Shown here: positions 26,052 to 34,003 of the stretch, one piece after another
How the letters are laid out: the number at the start of each line of letters is the position of its first letter
Numbering within the stretch: position 1 is the stretch's first letter
Assembly (NCBI GenBank): GCA_003139955.1
Contig: PLHK01000141.1
Location: 12,854-52,079, forward strand
DNA length: 39,226 nucleotides
Source of the DNA: Limisphaerales bacterium
GTDB taxonomy: Bacteria; Verrucomicrobiota; Verrucomicrobiia; Limisphaerales; UBA11358
Direction: 5' to 3'
Translations under genes and position numbers: made by a program
Notes under the pieces: model-generated
Seen by the model: the letters and a program-made list of their open reading frames with translations, nothing else
Database searches by the model: none
Told to the model about the DNA's origin: nothing

Positions 26052-27299
26052 ATGCTTCCCGCTTCCCGTCTTGATGATCTGCCCGGCACAACACGCGTTG
26101 CGGTTTTGTTCCAGCGCTTCGGCCCGTATCATCACGCGCGCCTGAATGCCGCCGGCAAGTTGCTGTCGGTTTGGGGCGTGGAAGCGTGCGCTATAGAGAA
26201 CACCTACGCTTGGGACAAAGTCGAAGGCGCGTCCGCCTTCACGCGCGTCACGCTGACCGAACGCGATGCCGGCGACCGGCAATGGCGGCACGAACTCCAT
26301 CGCAAAATGTGGAAAGCGCTCGACGAAATCAAACCGCAGGTTGTCGTCGTCCCCGGCTGGTCGTTCACCGACGCCTTGAGCGCGCTTTGGTGGTGTGCAA
26401 AAACGAACACGCCGTCCGTCGTCATGTCTGAAAGCACTGCGTGGGACGAGCCGCGCGTCGCGCGGAAGGAATGGGTCAAAAGCCGTTTGGTGAAATTAAA
26501 TTCCGCCGGACTCGCTGGCGGCACGCCGCATCGCGACTATCTTGTCCAACTTGGCCTCGCGCGCGAAAAAATTTTCCTCGGCTACGATGTCGTGGACAAT
26601 GATTATTTCCAGCGCAAATCTGCGGAAGCCAGAAGCCAGAGGTCGGAAGTCAGAAGCAAACTTGGCCTGCCGGAAAATTTTTTTCTGGCGAGCGCGCGCT
26701 TCGTGCAGAAAAAAAATCTTTTCGGGCTTATTCAGGCTTATGGCCGTTACCGCGCCTTGGCGGAAAAATCAGGAACTGAAAAAGCAAAAATCTGGCCATT
26801 AGTTTTGCTTGGCGACGGCCCGCTTAAAACCGAAATAAAAAAATCAATTTCCGAACTTGGGCTTGAAACTTTGATTCATCTGCCCGGCTTCAAACAATAT
26901 GACGAGTTGCCGGCATATTTCGGCCTCGCCAGCGCGTTTGTCCACGCCAGCACGACGGAACAATGGGGTCTCGTCGTCAACGAGGCGATGGCCTCCGGCC
27001 TGCCGGTTTTGGTTTCCAACCGCTGCGGTTGCGCAGCCGATCTGGTTTCGCCGGGCGTGAACGGTTTTCAATTTGACCCGAACAACGTGGATCAGCTCGC
27101 GCAACTGCTGCTGAAAATTTCTGCCGGCAATTTTCCGCTCACCGATTTTGGCGCAGCCAGCCAGCGCCTCATCGCTGACTGGGGAACCGAACGGTTTGCC
27201 AGCGGCCTGCGCGACGCCGTGGCCGTCGCGCTGAACAATCCGCGTCCGCGCGCCGGTCTTTTTGACCGGCTGCTGCTGCGCTTGCTGCTAATCCAGTGA
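26052..27299 (+). CDS. GT4-family glycosyltransferase with internal heptamer repeat
   Basis: A 415-residue GT-B enzyme. The N-terminal domain has RVAVLFQRFGPYHHARLNAA, VVVVPGWSFTDALSALWWC, and SAGLAGGTPHRDYLVQLGL. The C-terminal domain has FFLASARFVQKKNLFGLIQA, LVLLGDGPLKTEI, LIHLPGFKQYDELPAYFG, and the donor site EQWGLVVNEAMASGLPVLVS (EX7E). Residues about 191-202 (EARSQRSEVRSK) are encoded by a five-unit heptamer array at the junction of the two domains. That is the same structural place as in the gene at 22225. The ATG at 26052 is used; the gap from the previous gene is 58 bp. Confidence 0.86.
   Translation: MLPASRLDDLPGTTRVAVLFQRFGPYHHARLNAAGKLLSVWGVEACAIENTYAWDKVEGASAFTRVTLTERDAGDRQWRHELHRKMWKALDEIKPQVVVVPGWSFTDALSALWWCAKTNTPSVVMSESTAWDEPRVARKEWVKSRLVKLNSAGLAGGTPHRDYLVQLGLAREKIFLGYDVVDNDYFQRKSAEARSQRSEVRSKLGLPENFFLASARFVQKKNLFGLIQAYGRYRALAEKSGTEKAKIWPLVLLGDGPLKTEIKKSISELGLETLIHLPGFKQYDELPAYFGLASAFVHASTTEQWGLVVNEAMASGLPVLVSNRCGCAADLVSPGVNGFQFDPNNVDQLAQLLLKISAGNFPLTDFGAASQRLIADWGTERFASGLRDAVAVALNNPRPRAGLFDRLLLRLLLIQ
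26621..26655 (+). repeat. Five-unit heptamer array inside a GT4 gene
   Basis: Tandem heptamers TGCGGAA, GCCAGAA, GCCAGAG, GTCGGAA, GTCAGAA sit within the coding sequence of the GT4 at 26052-27299. They match the consensus of the 22902-22936 array with a few substitutions and encode the domain linker. Confidence 0.85.
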
Positions 27300-27332
27300 A
27301 CAAAAAAATTTCCACCGCCCGGTTTTTTTGAA

Positions 27333-28550
27333 ATGATCAAGTCGGCACATTTGACAGCCTCGGTTTCGCGCAAAGCCGGCGGCCTTTTTGAAGCAATCCT
27401 GCGGCTGGTGCAGTCGCAAACCGATTCGCAAATAAAAGTTTTCGGTTTGCGGGATGAATTTTCCGACGCCGATTTACCGGCGTGGAATCCGGTTTCGGTC
27501 GCCGCGTTCAAAACCACATGGCCACGGGCGATTGGCCGTGCACCGGAATTGCTCGAAGCGCTGAACAAGTTTGCGCCGGACATCTGTCACACGCACGGCT
27601 TATGGCTGTATCCGAGTATCGCCACGAAAAATTACAGCCGTAAAAATAACCGACCTTATCTGATTTCACCGCACGGGATGCTCGATCCGTGGGCGCTGAA
27701 AAATTCGCGCTGGAAGAAATTGATCGCCGACGCGTTGTTCGAGCGGGCGCATCTGCGCGGCGCGCGCTGTCTGCGCGCTTTGTGCGTGTCGGAAGCCGAT
27801 TCCATCCGGCGGCTGCAACTTCAAAATGACATCGCCGTGATTCCAAATGGAATTGATTTGTCAACCGCTGCCGTTCCGTCCGAGCCGCCGTGGAAAAATT
27901 TTGTTGAGCCGGGGAAAAAAGTGCTGCTTTTTTTGAGCCGGATTCATCCGAAGAAAGGCCTCGTCAATTTGCTGAAGGCGTGGGCGAAAAATCAGAAAAC
28001 GGAAATCAGAAATCGGAAATCGGAAGAATGGGTTTTGGCGATTGCGGGCTGGGATCAGGGCGGGCATGAATTGGAACTTAAACAACTGGCGACGGAACTG
28101 GAGCTAGTCTGGTCGGATGTCCGCACGCCGGGTCCGAAGGGAAAATTTCCGGGCGTGATTTTTTTAGGGCCGCAATTCAACGCGGCCAAGTCCGCGTGTT
28201 ATCAGCATTGCGACGCGTTTGTGCTGCCGTCGTTCAGCGAAGGTTTGCCGATGGTCGTGCTGGAGGCGTGGGTGAATGCCAAGCCGGTGCTGATGACGCC
28301 AGAATGTAATTTGCCGGAAGGATTTTCCGCCGGCGCGGCGCTGAAAATGGAAACGACCGAGGCAAGTTTGGTCGTCGGACTGAATGAGTTGCAACGCATG
28401 ACGGATGCGGAGCGGGTGGCGATGGGCAATCGCGCGCGGGAATTGGTGGTGGCGCGTTTCACCTGGTCGCAGGTTGCGCGGCAATTGAGCGCGGTCGAGC
28501 AATGGATTTTGGGCGGCGGCGAAAAACCGGATTGTATCCTGCGCGCTTGA
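27333..28550 (+). CDS. GT4-family glycosyltransferase with internal heptamer repeat
   Basis: A 405-residue GT-B enzyme. It starts MIKSAHLTASVSRKAGGLFE, with the glycine loop of the acceptor domain, then DICHTHGLWLYPSIATKNYS and YLISPHGMLDPWALKNSRWK, which is a signature of a common GT4 subgroup in polysaccharide clusters. The C-terminal domain has VLLFLSRIHPKKGLVNLLKA, VIFLGPQFNAAKSACYQHC, and EGLPMVVLEAWVNAKPVLMT (EX7E). A charged segment NQKTEIRNRKSEEW at about residues 220-233 comes from a heptamer array (bases 27990-28024) placed in a surface loop after the first helix of the C-terminal domain. Confidence 0.87.
   Translation: MIKSAHLTASVSRKAGGLFEAILRLVQSQTDSQIKVFGLRDEFSDADLPAWNPVSVAAFKTTWPRAIGRAPELLEALNKFAPDICHTHGLWLYPSIATKNYSRKNNRPYLISPHGMLDPWALKNSRWKKLIADALFERAHLRGARCLRALCVSEADSIRRLQLQNDIAVIPNGIDLSTAAVPSEPPWKNFVEPGKKVLLFLSRIHPKKGLVNLLKAWAKNQKTEIRNRKSEEWVLAIAGWDQGGHELELKQLATELELVWSDVRTPGPKGKFPGVIFLGPQFNAAKSACYQHCDAFVLPSFSEGLPMVVLEAWVNAKPVLMTPECNLPEGFSAGAALKMETTEASLVVGLNELQRMTDAERVAMGNRARELVVARFTWSQVARQLSAVEQWILGGGEKPDCILRA
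27990..28024 (+). repeat. Five-unit heptamer array AATCRGA inside a GT4 gene
   Basis: Tandem heptamers AATCAGA, AAACGGA, AATCAGA, AATCGGA, AATCGGA. Rotated, they fit GAARYCR, the same consensus as the other two arrays but with an AT rather than a GC variant. The array lies in frame inside the GT4 at 27333-28550. Confidence 0.85.
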
Positions 28551-28554
28551 AGGC

Positions 28555-29184
28555 ATGGGCGAAACTCTTACAATCTGCCACGACATGAGCGAGTCAAAAT
28601 CTCCCAACGACCACGGCGAGTCTGTCTTCGGCTCGCAAACGGTGGATTTGTCGCGTTACTCGCCCGGACAATTTAATCGCGGCGCGGGCGTGATGAAGGA
28701 AGGACTTTGGCTCGTCATTAGTTTAATTTTATTCCGGCTGTGTCCGTTCAGTTTTTCCGCGTTGAAATGTTCGGTGTTGCGCGCGTTCGGGGCGCGCATC
28801 GGCCGCAACGTCACCATCAAGCCGCAGGTAAAAATCACTTTTCCGTGGAAGCTCGCCGTTGGCGACCACGTCTGGCTGGGCGAGGAATGCTGGCTGCTGA
28901 ATCTGGAGCGCATCGTCATCGGCAGCCACGTCTGCATTTCGCAGCGCGCGTTTCTTTGCACCGGCAGCCACAATTTCAAACGGGCCACGTTTGATTTGAT
29001 CACGCAGCCGATCGCATTGGAAGACGGCGTTTGGATCGGCGCCAGCGGCTGGGTTGGTCCGGGCGTGACGCTCGGTTCCCACGCGGTTTTGACGGCGGGT
29101 TCCGTGGCCGCAAAAAATCTGGCTGCGAATGGGATTTATCGCGGCAACCCCGCAGAGTTGGTGCGGCAACGCGTCATTTCTTGA
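28555..29184 (+). CDS. WcaF-like hexapeptide-repeat acetyltransferase
   Basis: A 209-residue protein of the left-handed beta-helix acyltransferase group, closest in pattern to colanic-acid WcaF. VDLSRYSPGQFNRGAGVMKE is the typical N-terminal WcaF segment. Hexapeptide turns follow (IGRNVTIKPQVKITFPWKLA, VGDHVWLGEECWLLNLERIV, IGSHVCISQRAFLCTGSHNF), with the catalytic His in the TGSHNF motif. The C-terminal VWIGASGWVGPGVTLGSHAV and NGIYRGNPAELVRQR close the helix. It should acetylate a sugar hydroxyl using acetyl-CoA in the cytoplasm, unlike the three membrane acyltransferases of this locus. The ATG at 28555 is five bases after the previous stop; an ATG at 28585 is possible, since conservation starts only near residue 30. 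Confidence 0.9.
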   Translation: MGETLTICHDMSESKSPNDHGESVFGSQTVDLSRYSPGQFNRGAGVMKEGLWLVISLILFRLCPFSFSALKCSVLRAFGARIGRNVTIKPQVKITFPWKLAVGDHVWLGEECWLLNLERIVIGSHVCISQRAFLCTGSHNFKRATFDLITQPIALEDGVWIGASGWVGPGVTLGSHAVLTAGSVAAKNLAANGIYRGNPAELVRQRVIS

Positions 29185-29210
29185 ATTTCAATCCGGGAAA
29201 TAAATCAAAC

Positions 29211-30812
29211 ATGGACAAGCCTGAAACAATCTCCGCCGCGCCCGAAAGAAACCGCGTCATCTTGAAATGGGCGTTGCTGATTTTACCATTGGGCTATCTG
29301 TGGTTTCGCCTGATTGACGATCTGCGTTTGGAATGGGCGACGAATCCGCAGTATAGCTACGGCCTCGTGGTGCCATTGCTGGTGATCGGATTGCTGCTGC
29401 GGCGCTGGCAGCACGCCAAAAATCAAAATTGTTTTTCGGTGGCGGAAAATCCGTGGCTGGCCGTGTGGTTTTGCGGCGGCCTCGCGTTTCTTTATCTGCC
29501 GACGCGGCTGGTTGAAGAAGCCACGCCCGAGTGGCGACCGGTGCAATGGCTGCTGGCGGTTGAAATCGTCGGCCTGACCCTTTACGTTGTTTATCTCGCG
29601 GGCGGAAAAGGCTGGCTGCGGCAATTGGCGTTTCCAATTTTATTTTTCCTGGTGGCAGTTCCGTGGCCGACGCCCATCGAGGCGCCGATCATCCAGGGCT
29701 TGAGCCGCATGAACGCCGCGCTGGTCGTGGAAGTGCTCGGCTTTCTGGACGTGCCCGCGATCCAACACGGTAACGTAATCGAAGTCAGCACGGGCATGGT
29801 CGGCATCAACGACGCGTGCAGCGGCATCCGTTCGTTCCAGTCCAGCCTGATGATCTCGCTTTTCCTCGGCGAATTTTATCTGTTCAACTGGCGGCGGCGG
29901 CTGGCGCTGGTTCCCATCGGCTTCGCGCTGGCGATGTTTCTGAATCTGTGCCGCGCCTCGTTGCTCACCTGGATCGCGGCGAAAAAAGGCGTCGGTGCGA
30001 TTGCCGAATACCACGACGAGGCCGGGCTGACCATTTTGTTCGTTTGCACGACGTTGCTGTGGGGCGCGGCGTGGCTGCTGAACTGCCGAAAGGTTCCAGA
30101 TGGAATCCAAAAAATTGCGCCATCAGGCAATGTTCCGCCGTCCGTGGCCGACCGCAAAAAAATCCACCGCCGGCGGAATCGCCTTGGCCTCATTTTGATC
30201 GTATGGCTGGTGGTGGTCGAAAGCGGTGTGGAACTTTGGTATCAGATTCGGGAAGCGCATTTGCAACCCGGCCCAAGCTGGTCGGTGAATTTCCCCGAGG
30301 CCGATCCGACCTACAAAGATTTGCCGCTGACCACGGAAGAACACGAGCTGCTGCGTTTCGATCAAGGCCAGCAGGGACAATGGCAGGAAGCCGATGGCAC
30401 GACTTGGCAGGTTTATTATTTCAACTGGTTGCCCGGTCGCGTGGCCGGTTACCTGGCCAAACGCCACACGCCGGACATTTGCATCACGGCCAGCGGTTTC
30501 AAGATGACCGCCGGGCCGGAACTGACCGTGCTCGAGGTGAACGGCGTGGAATTGCCGATGCGCCACTACATTTTCGACAGCTCCAGCGGCCCGCTGCAAG
30601 TTTATCAATGTCATTGGGAAGCCGGCCTCGGAAAAGAGAATTACACGGCGGACGAATCGGCGCGCTACAATCTCATCCGCGGCATCTGGGCCGGACGCGG
30701 CAACAAGGGGCAAAAAGTTTTGGAGATCATCATCACCGGCTACAACGATTCCGCACTGGCGCAACAGGCGTTGGTGCGCGAGTTGCCCAAGTTGATCAAG
30801 GTGGAAAATTAG
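29211..30812 (+). CDS. xrt: Exosortase fused to an EpsI-like C-terminal domain
   Basis: About 533 residues. The N-terminal ~320 residues form the exosortase membrane domain with about eight hydrophobic segments and the catalytic set seen in the family: C203 in GINDACSGIRS, R248 in FLNLCRASLLTW, and H268 in EYHDEAGLT. Exosortases cut and probably transfer proteins carrying PEP-CTERM tails at the inner membrane. After a basic linker (DRKKIHRRRNR) and one more transmembrane segment, the last ~200 residues match the EpsI-type domain, including a KRHTPDICITASGF segment like the H-PE-C--A-G motif of EpsI. EpsI is often a separate gene in exopolysaccharide loci; here it is one polypeptide. The ATG at 29211 is the first sensible start; upstream in-frame codons overlap the previous gene. 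The exact subclass (XrtA-like or other) I cannot assign. Confidence 0.93.
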   Translation: MDKPETISAAPERNRVILKWALLILPLGYLWFRLIDDLRLEWATNPQYSYGLVVPLLVIGLLLRRWQHAKNQNCFSVAENPWLAVWFCGGLAFLYLPTRLVEEATPEWRPVQWLLAVEIVGLTLYVVYLAGGKGWLRQLAFPILFFLVAVPWPTPIEAPIIQGLSRMNAALVVEVLGFLDVPAIQHGNVIEVSTGMVGINDACSGIRSFQSSLMISLFLGEFYLFNWRRRLALVPIGFALAMFLNLCRASLLTWIAAKKGVGAIAEYHDEAGLTILFVCTTLLWGAAWLLNCRKVPDGIQKIAPSGNVPPSVADRKKIHRRRNRLGLILIVWLVVVESGVELWYQIREAHLQPGPSWSVNFPEADPTYKDLPLTTEEHELLRFDQGQQGQWQEADGTTWQVYYFNWLPGRVAGYLAKRHTPDICITASGFKMTAGPELTVLEVNGVELPMRHYIFDSSSGPLQVYQCHWEAGLGKENYTADESARYNLIRGIWAGRGNKGQKVLEIIITGYNDSALAQQALVRELPKLIKVEN

Positions 30813-30815
30813 GCC

Positions 30816-32045
30816 ATGCGCATCACGCTCATCAACCAGGCCTTTCATCCCGATGTGGTTTCCAGCGGTCAACACCTGACGGACGTGGCCGTGGGTTTGG
30901 CGGAACGCGGTCATGAAGTCACGGTCATCACCAGCCGCCGCGCCTATGACGATCCGGCCAAAAAATTTCCGGGCTTTGAAATCTGGCGCGGCATTAAAAT
31001 TCATCGCGTGTTCAATACTGGCTTCGGCAAAAAAGCCAAGTGGCGGCGCGCGGCGGATTTTTTATCATTCCTGATTTCCTGCGGCGGGCGGTTGCTGCTC
31101 TTGCCGAAACCGGACGTGGTGGTGGCGCTGACCTCGCCGCCGCTGGTCTCGGTGATCGCCGCCAGCTACGCACGTTGGCGCGGCGCAAAATTTTGCTACT
31201 GGATCATGGACTTGAATCCGGACGAAGCGATCGCCGCCGGTTGGTTGTCGTCCGATTCGTTCGCGGCCAAATGGCTGGAACGCCTTTCGCGTTTCAGTCT
31301 GCAAAATGCCGCCGCCATCGTAGTCCTCGACACCTTCATGCAGAAAAGAATTTTGGCGAAAGGCATCGCTGCGGAAAAAATCACCGTGATTCCACCGTGG
31401 TCGCACGATGCCGAAGTGCGGTTTGACGCAGCCGGGCGGGCGCAGTTTCGGAAGGCGCACGGCTTGGAAAATAAATTCGTGGTCATGTATGCCGGCAACC
31501 ACAGCCCGTGTCATCCGCTCGACACGGTTCTGGGCGCCGCCAAAGAACTTGCCGCGAATCAGACGGACATCTCATTTTGTTTTGTCGGCGGCGGCTCGGA
31601 GCATCGGCGGGTAAAGTTATTCGCGCAGGAAAACAAGTTGGCGAATGTTCACTGCCTGCCATATCAACCACTCGACCAACTGGCTGGCGTATTGTCGGCG
31701 GCGGATTTGCATCTCGTGGTGATGGGCGATCCGTTTGTGGGTCTGGTGCATCCGTGCAAGGCTTACAATTTGCTGCGGGTGAACGCCCCCATTTTATACA
31801 TGGGGCCAAGGCCTAGCCACATTTCTGAAATACTAGAACAGATTAACGGCCAGTTGCCGAGCGGCTGGTCGCCGCACCGAAATCCGGCGGCGGCGGTCAA
31901 AACAATTCTTGAATTGAAGCAGGTCGTGTCCCAAGCTCAACGCAAGGATGGTGAACATTTGGACGGATGTTTTTCCCAAGCCGCCCTGCTTCCGCGCATG
32001 GTGAAACTGATTGAATCCATCAACCAAAAAACTGAACCACGATGA
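30816..32045 (+). CDS. GT4-family glycosyltransferase, WcaI/WbuB-like
   Basis: A 409-residue GT-B enzyme. The start MRITLINQAFHPDVVSSGQH, then LAERGHEVTVITSRRAYDDP, VVVALTSPPLVSVIAA, and YWIMDLNPDEAIAAG follow the pattern of WbuB/WcaI-type glycosyltransferases. VMYAGNHSPCHPLDTVLGAA and VHCLPYQPLDQLAGVLSAAD are in the C-terminal domain. The donor site GDPFVGLVHPCKAYNLLRVN has the H-P-(C/S)-K-x-Y form of this group rather than a classical EX7E. The gene starts three bases after the exosortase stop, so it is translated with the exosortase operon. WbuB itself is a fucosyltransferase; I do not claim that donor here. Confidence 0.87.
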   Translation: MRITLINQAFHPDVVSSGQHLTDVAVGLAERGHEVTVITSRRAYDDPAKKFPGFEIWRGIKIHRVFNTGFGKKAKWRRAADFLSFLISCGGRLLLLPKPDVVVALTSPPLVSVIAASYARWRGAKFCYWIMDLNPDEAIAAGWLSSDSFAAKWLERLSRFSLQNAAAIVVLDTFMQKRILAKGIAAEKITVIPPWSHDAEVRFDAAGRAQFRKAHGLENKFVVMYAGNHSPCHPLDTVLGAAKELAANQTDISFCFVGGGSEHRRVKLFAQENKLANVHCLPYQPLDQLAGVLSAADLHLVVMGDPFVGLVHPCKAYNLLRVNAPILYMGPRPSHISEILEQINGQLPSGWSPHRNPAAAVKTILELKQVVSQAQRKDGEHLDGCFSQAALLPRMVKLIESINQKTEPR

Positions 32046-32078
32046 GACTGGCATCTAATTTGCATCCTTGCCTCCAAT

Positions 32079-33956
32079 ATGTTTGGTGATTTAGACAAGT
32101 ATATCCTCGTTTTTTTGGTTGGTTTGACCGTGACTTACCTGCTCACGCCGGTTGTGCGCAGCGTGGCCATCCGGTTTGGCGTCGTGGATTTGCCGGACGC
32201 CCGGCGTCCGCACAAACGCCCGACTGCGCGTGGCGGCGGCGTAGCAGTGGTCTTGGGCGTGCAGGTCGCGTGTCTGGTGGCGGTTTTGTTTCCGTGGCCT
32301 AAAGTGACCGGGGCGCTTGATTTCGGCTGGTGGGAAAAATTTGCCTTGGCCTCGCTGGTTTTGCTGGTGGTGGGCGTCGTTGATGACGTGCGCGGCATGA
32401 AGCCGTGGATCAAACTTGGTGGACAAGTTGCCGCCGCCTTGTTGATGTGGTTTTCAGGAACGCATTTCGGTCAGTTGCTGGGCCACGATTTGCCCGCACC
32501 GGTGGATTGCGCGCTGGTGGTGATCTGGCTGGTGGCCATCATCAATGCGTTCAATCTGATTGACGGGCTGGACGGACTGGCGTCGGGACTGGCGATCATT
32601 TCTGCCGTCGGCTTGTCCGGCATTTTGATCATGCAAAAGGCTCCCGGCGAAGTCTTGCTGCTGCTCGGTTTCATTGGCGCTTGCTTGGGATTTTTGCGCT
32701 ACAACTTTCATCCGGCGACGGTTTTTCTCGGCGATACGGGAAGCATGTTCATCGGTTTCACGCTGGGAGTGGTCTCGCTGCAAACCTTCAACAAAAATAC
32801 GTTCCTGATTTCCCTGACGATTCCCATCATGGTATTGGGTGTGCCGATTTATGATGCGCTGCTGGCCATCTGGCGGCGGACGGTGCGCTCGTGGATGAAC
32901 GACGGCAAAAGTCCCGGCGTGAAGCGCGGCATCATGCAGCCGGACGTGGAACATCTGCATCATCGCTTAAGTAAATCCGGCTTGAGCACGCAGCGGGTGG
33001 CGACGTTTCTTTACATCGTCAATGGCGGGCTGGTGACAGTGGGTTTGTTGATCATGCTTTTTCAGTCGCACGCGGCGGGAATTTTTTTGATCGCGCTGCT
33101 CGCCGGTGTGTATGTGTTGATGCGGCAGCTCGCCGTCATTGAACTGCGCGAAACGGGCCGGGCGCTGTTGATGGGATTGAAACGGCCAACGCACTCCACT
33201 TTCAAAGCCCTGGCCTATCCGGTCTGGGATATGACCTGGCTGGCCGGTTCGCTGGCCTTGATCATGTGGTTCATCGAGGAACAGCGGGTGGATTTCTGGC
33301 ACACTTGGTTCATGGATCTGCCGGTCTGGGTGACGCCGACTTTTTCGTTGCTCGCGCTCTCGCGCACTTATGTGACGCACTGGCAGCGGGCGCGGCTGCG
33401 CGATGTGCTGATGGTTTTGTTTTGGCTGCAGACGGGAATTATTTTCAGCCTTGGCCTCGCGCTCGTCATTGATCCGCTGGCTGCTGGTAAATGGGTGCTC
33501 CGCGCGGTTTTAGTTGCGGGCATCAGCCATCCCGTGATCATCAGTTCGCGCTTGGTTTATCGTTGCATTGAAGAACTGGTGTTTTGGCTCAAGCGTCATG
33601 GCGATGCGGCAGTGGAGACGGAACGAGTGCTGCTTTACGGGGCGGGCATCCGGGCGCAGTTGTTTTTGAAGGATCGCGCGATGAAAACTTCCCGCCATCC
33701 CGACACGCGGCAGATTTTGGGATTTATTGATGATGAAAAGGCTTTGTATTTTCAATGGGTCTACGGCTTTCCCGTGCTGGGCGGACTCAAGGAACTGCCG
33801 CGATTGATTGAACGCCGCAAGATCAACCGGGTCATCATTGTCTCGGAACTCGTGCCCGAAAGCCGCGTCGCCATTCAGGAAATCGCGGCGCAGAATAAAA
33901 TCAAATTGAGCGAGTGGGAGCCCGAAGAGCATGAGATTGTTTTGCCGGCGGCTTGA
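32079..33956 (+). CDS. WecA-like undecaprenyl-phosphate sugar-1-phosphate transferase with extra C-terminal nucleotide-binding module
   Basis: A 625-residue membrane protein. Residues 1 to ~340 are a MraY/WecA-family transferase: DLPDARRPHKRPTARGGG (38-54), the Mg-binding VDDVRG (101-106), NAFNLIDGLDGLASG (156-170), FLGDTGS (217-222) and EHLHHRL (291-297). This enzyme would start the repeat unit by placing a HexNAc-1-phosphate on undecaprenyl phosphate. About residues 380-510 hold more transmembrane segments, and residues 513-625 form a Rossmann-like domain (ERVLLYGAGIRAQLF, ILGFIDDE, FPVLGGLKELPRLI, RVIIVSE). That second half resembles the membrane-plus-CoA_binding_3 part of PglF/WbpM or WbaP, without a catalytic dehydratase or transferase after it. 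The ATG at 32079 lies 33 bp after the previous stop. The initiating role is strong; the purpose of the extra half is unknown. Confidence 0.9.
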   Translation: MFGDLDKYILVFLVGLTVTYLLTPVVRSVAIRFGVVDLPDARRPHKRPTARGGGVAVVLGVQVACLVAVLFPWPKVTGALDFGWWEKFALASLVLLVVGVVDDVRGMKPWIKLGGQVAAALLMWFSGTHFGQLLGHDLPAPVDCALVVIWLVAIINAFNLIDGLDGLASGLAIISAVGLSGILIMQKAPGEVLLLLGFIGACLGFLRYNFHPATVFLGDTGSMFIGFTLGVVSLQTFNKNTFLISLTIPIMVLGVPIYDALLAIWRRTVRSWMNDGKSPGVKRGIMQPDVEHLHHRLSKSGLSTQRVATFLYIVNGGLVTVGLLIMLFQSHAAGIFLIALLAGVYVLMRQLAVIELRETGRALLMGLKRPTHSTFKALAYPVWDMTWLAGSLALIMWFIEEQRVDFWHTWFMDLPVWVTPTFSLLALSRTYVTHWQRARLRDVLMVLFWLQTGIIFSLGLALVIDPLAAGKWVLRAVLVAGISHPVIISSRLVYRCIEELVFWLKRHGDAAVETERVLLYGAGIRAQLFLKDRAMKTSRHPDTRQILGFIDDEKALYFQWVYGFPVLGGLKELPRLIERRKINRVIIVSELVPESRVAIQEIAAQNKIKLSEWEPEEHEIVLPAA

Positions 33957-34003
33957 AGCTATTCAAACAAAGTTTTTTCCGATACCATCTCGATCAGATA
34001 ATT

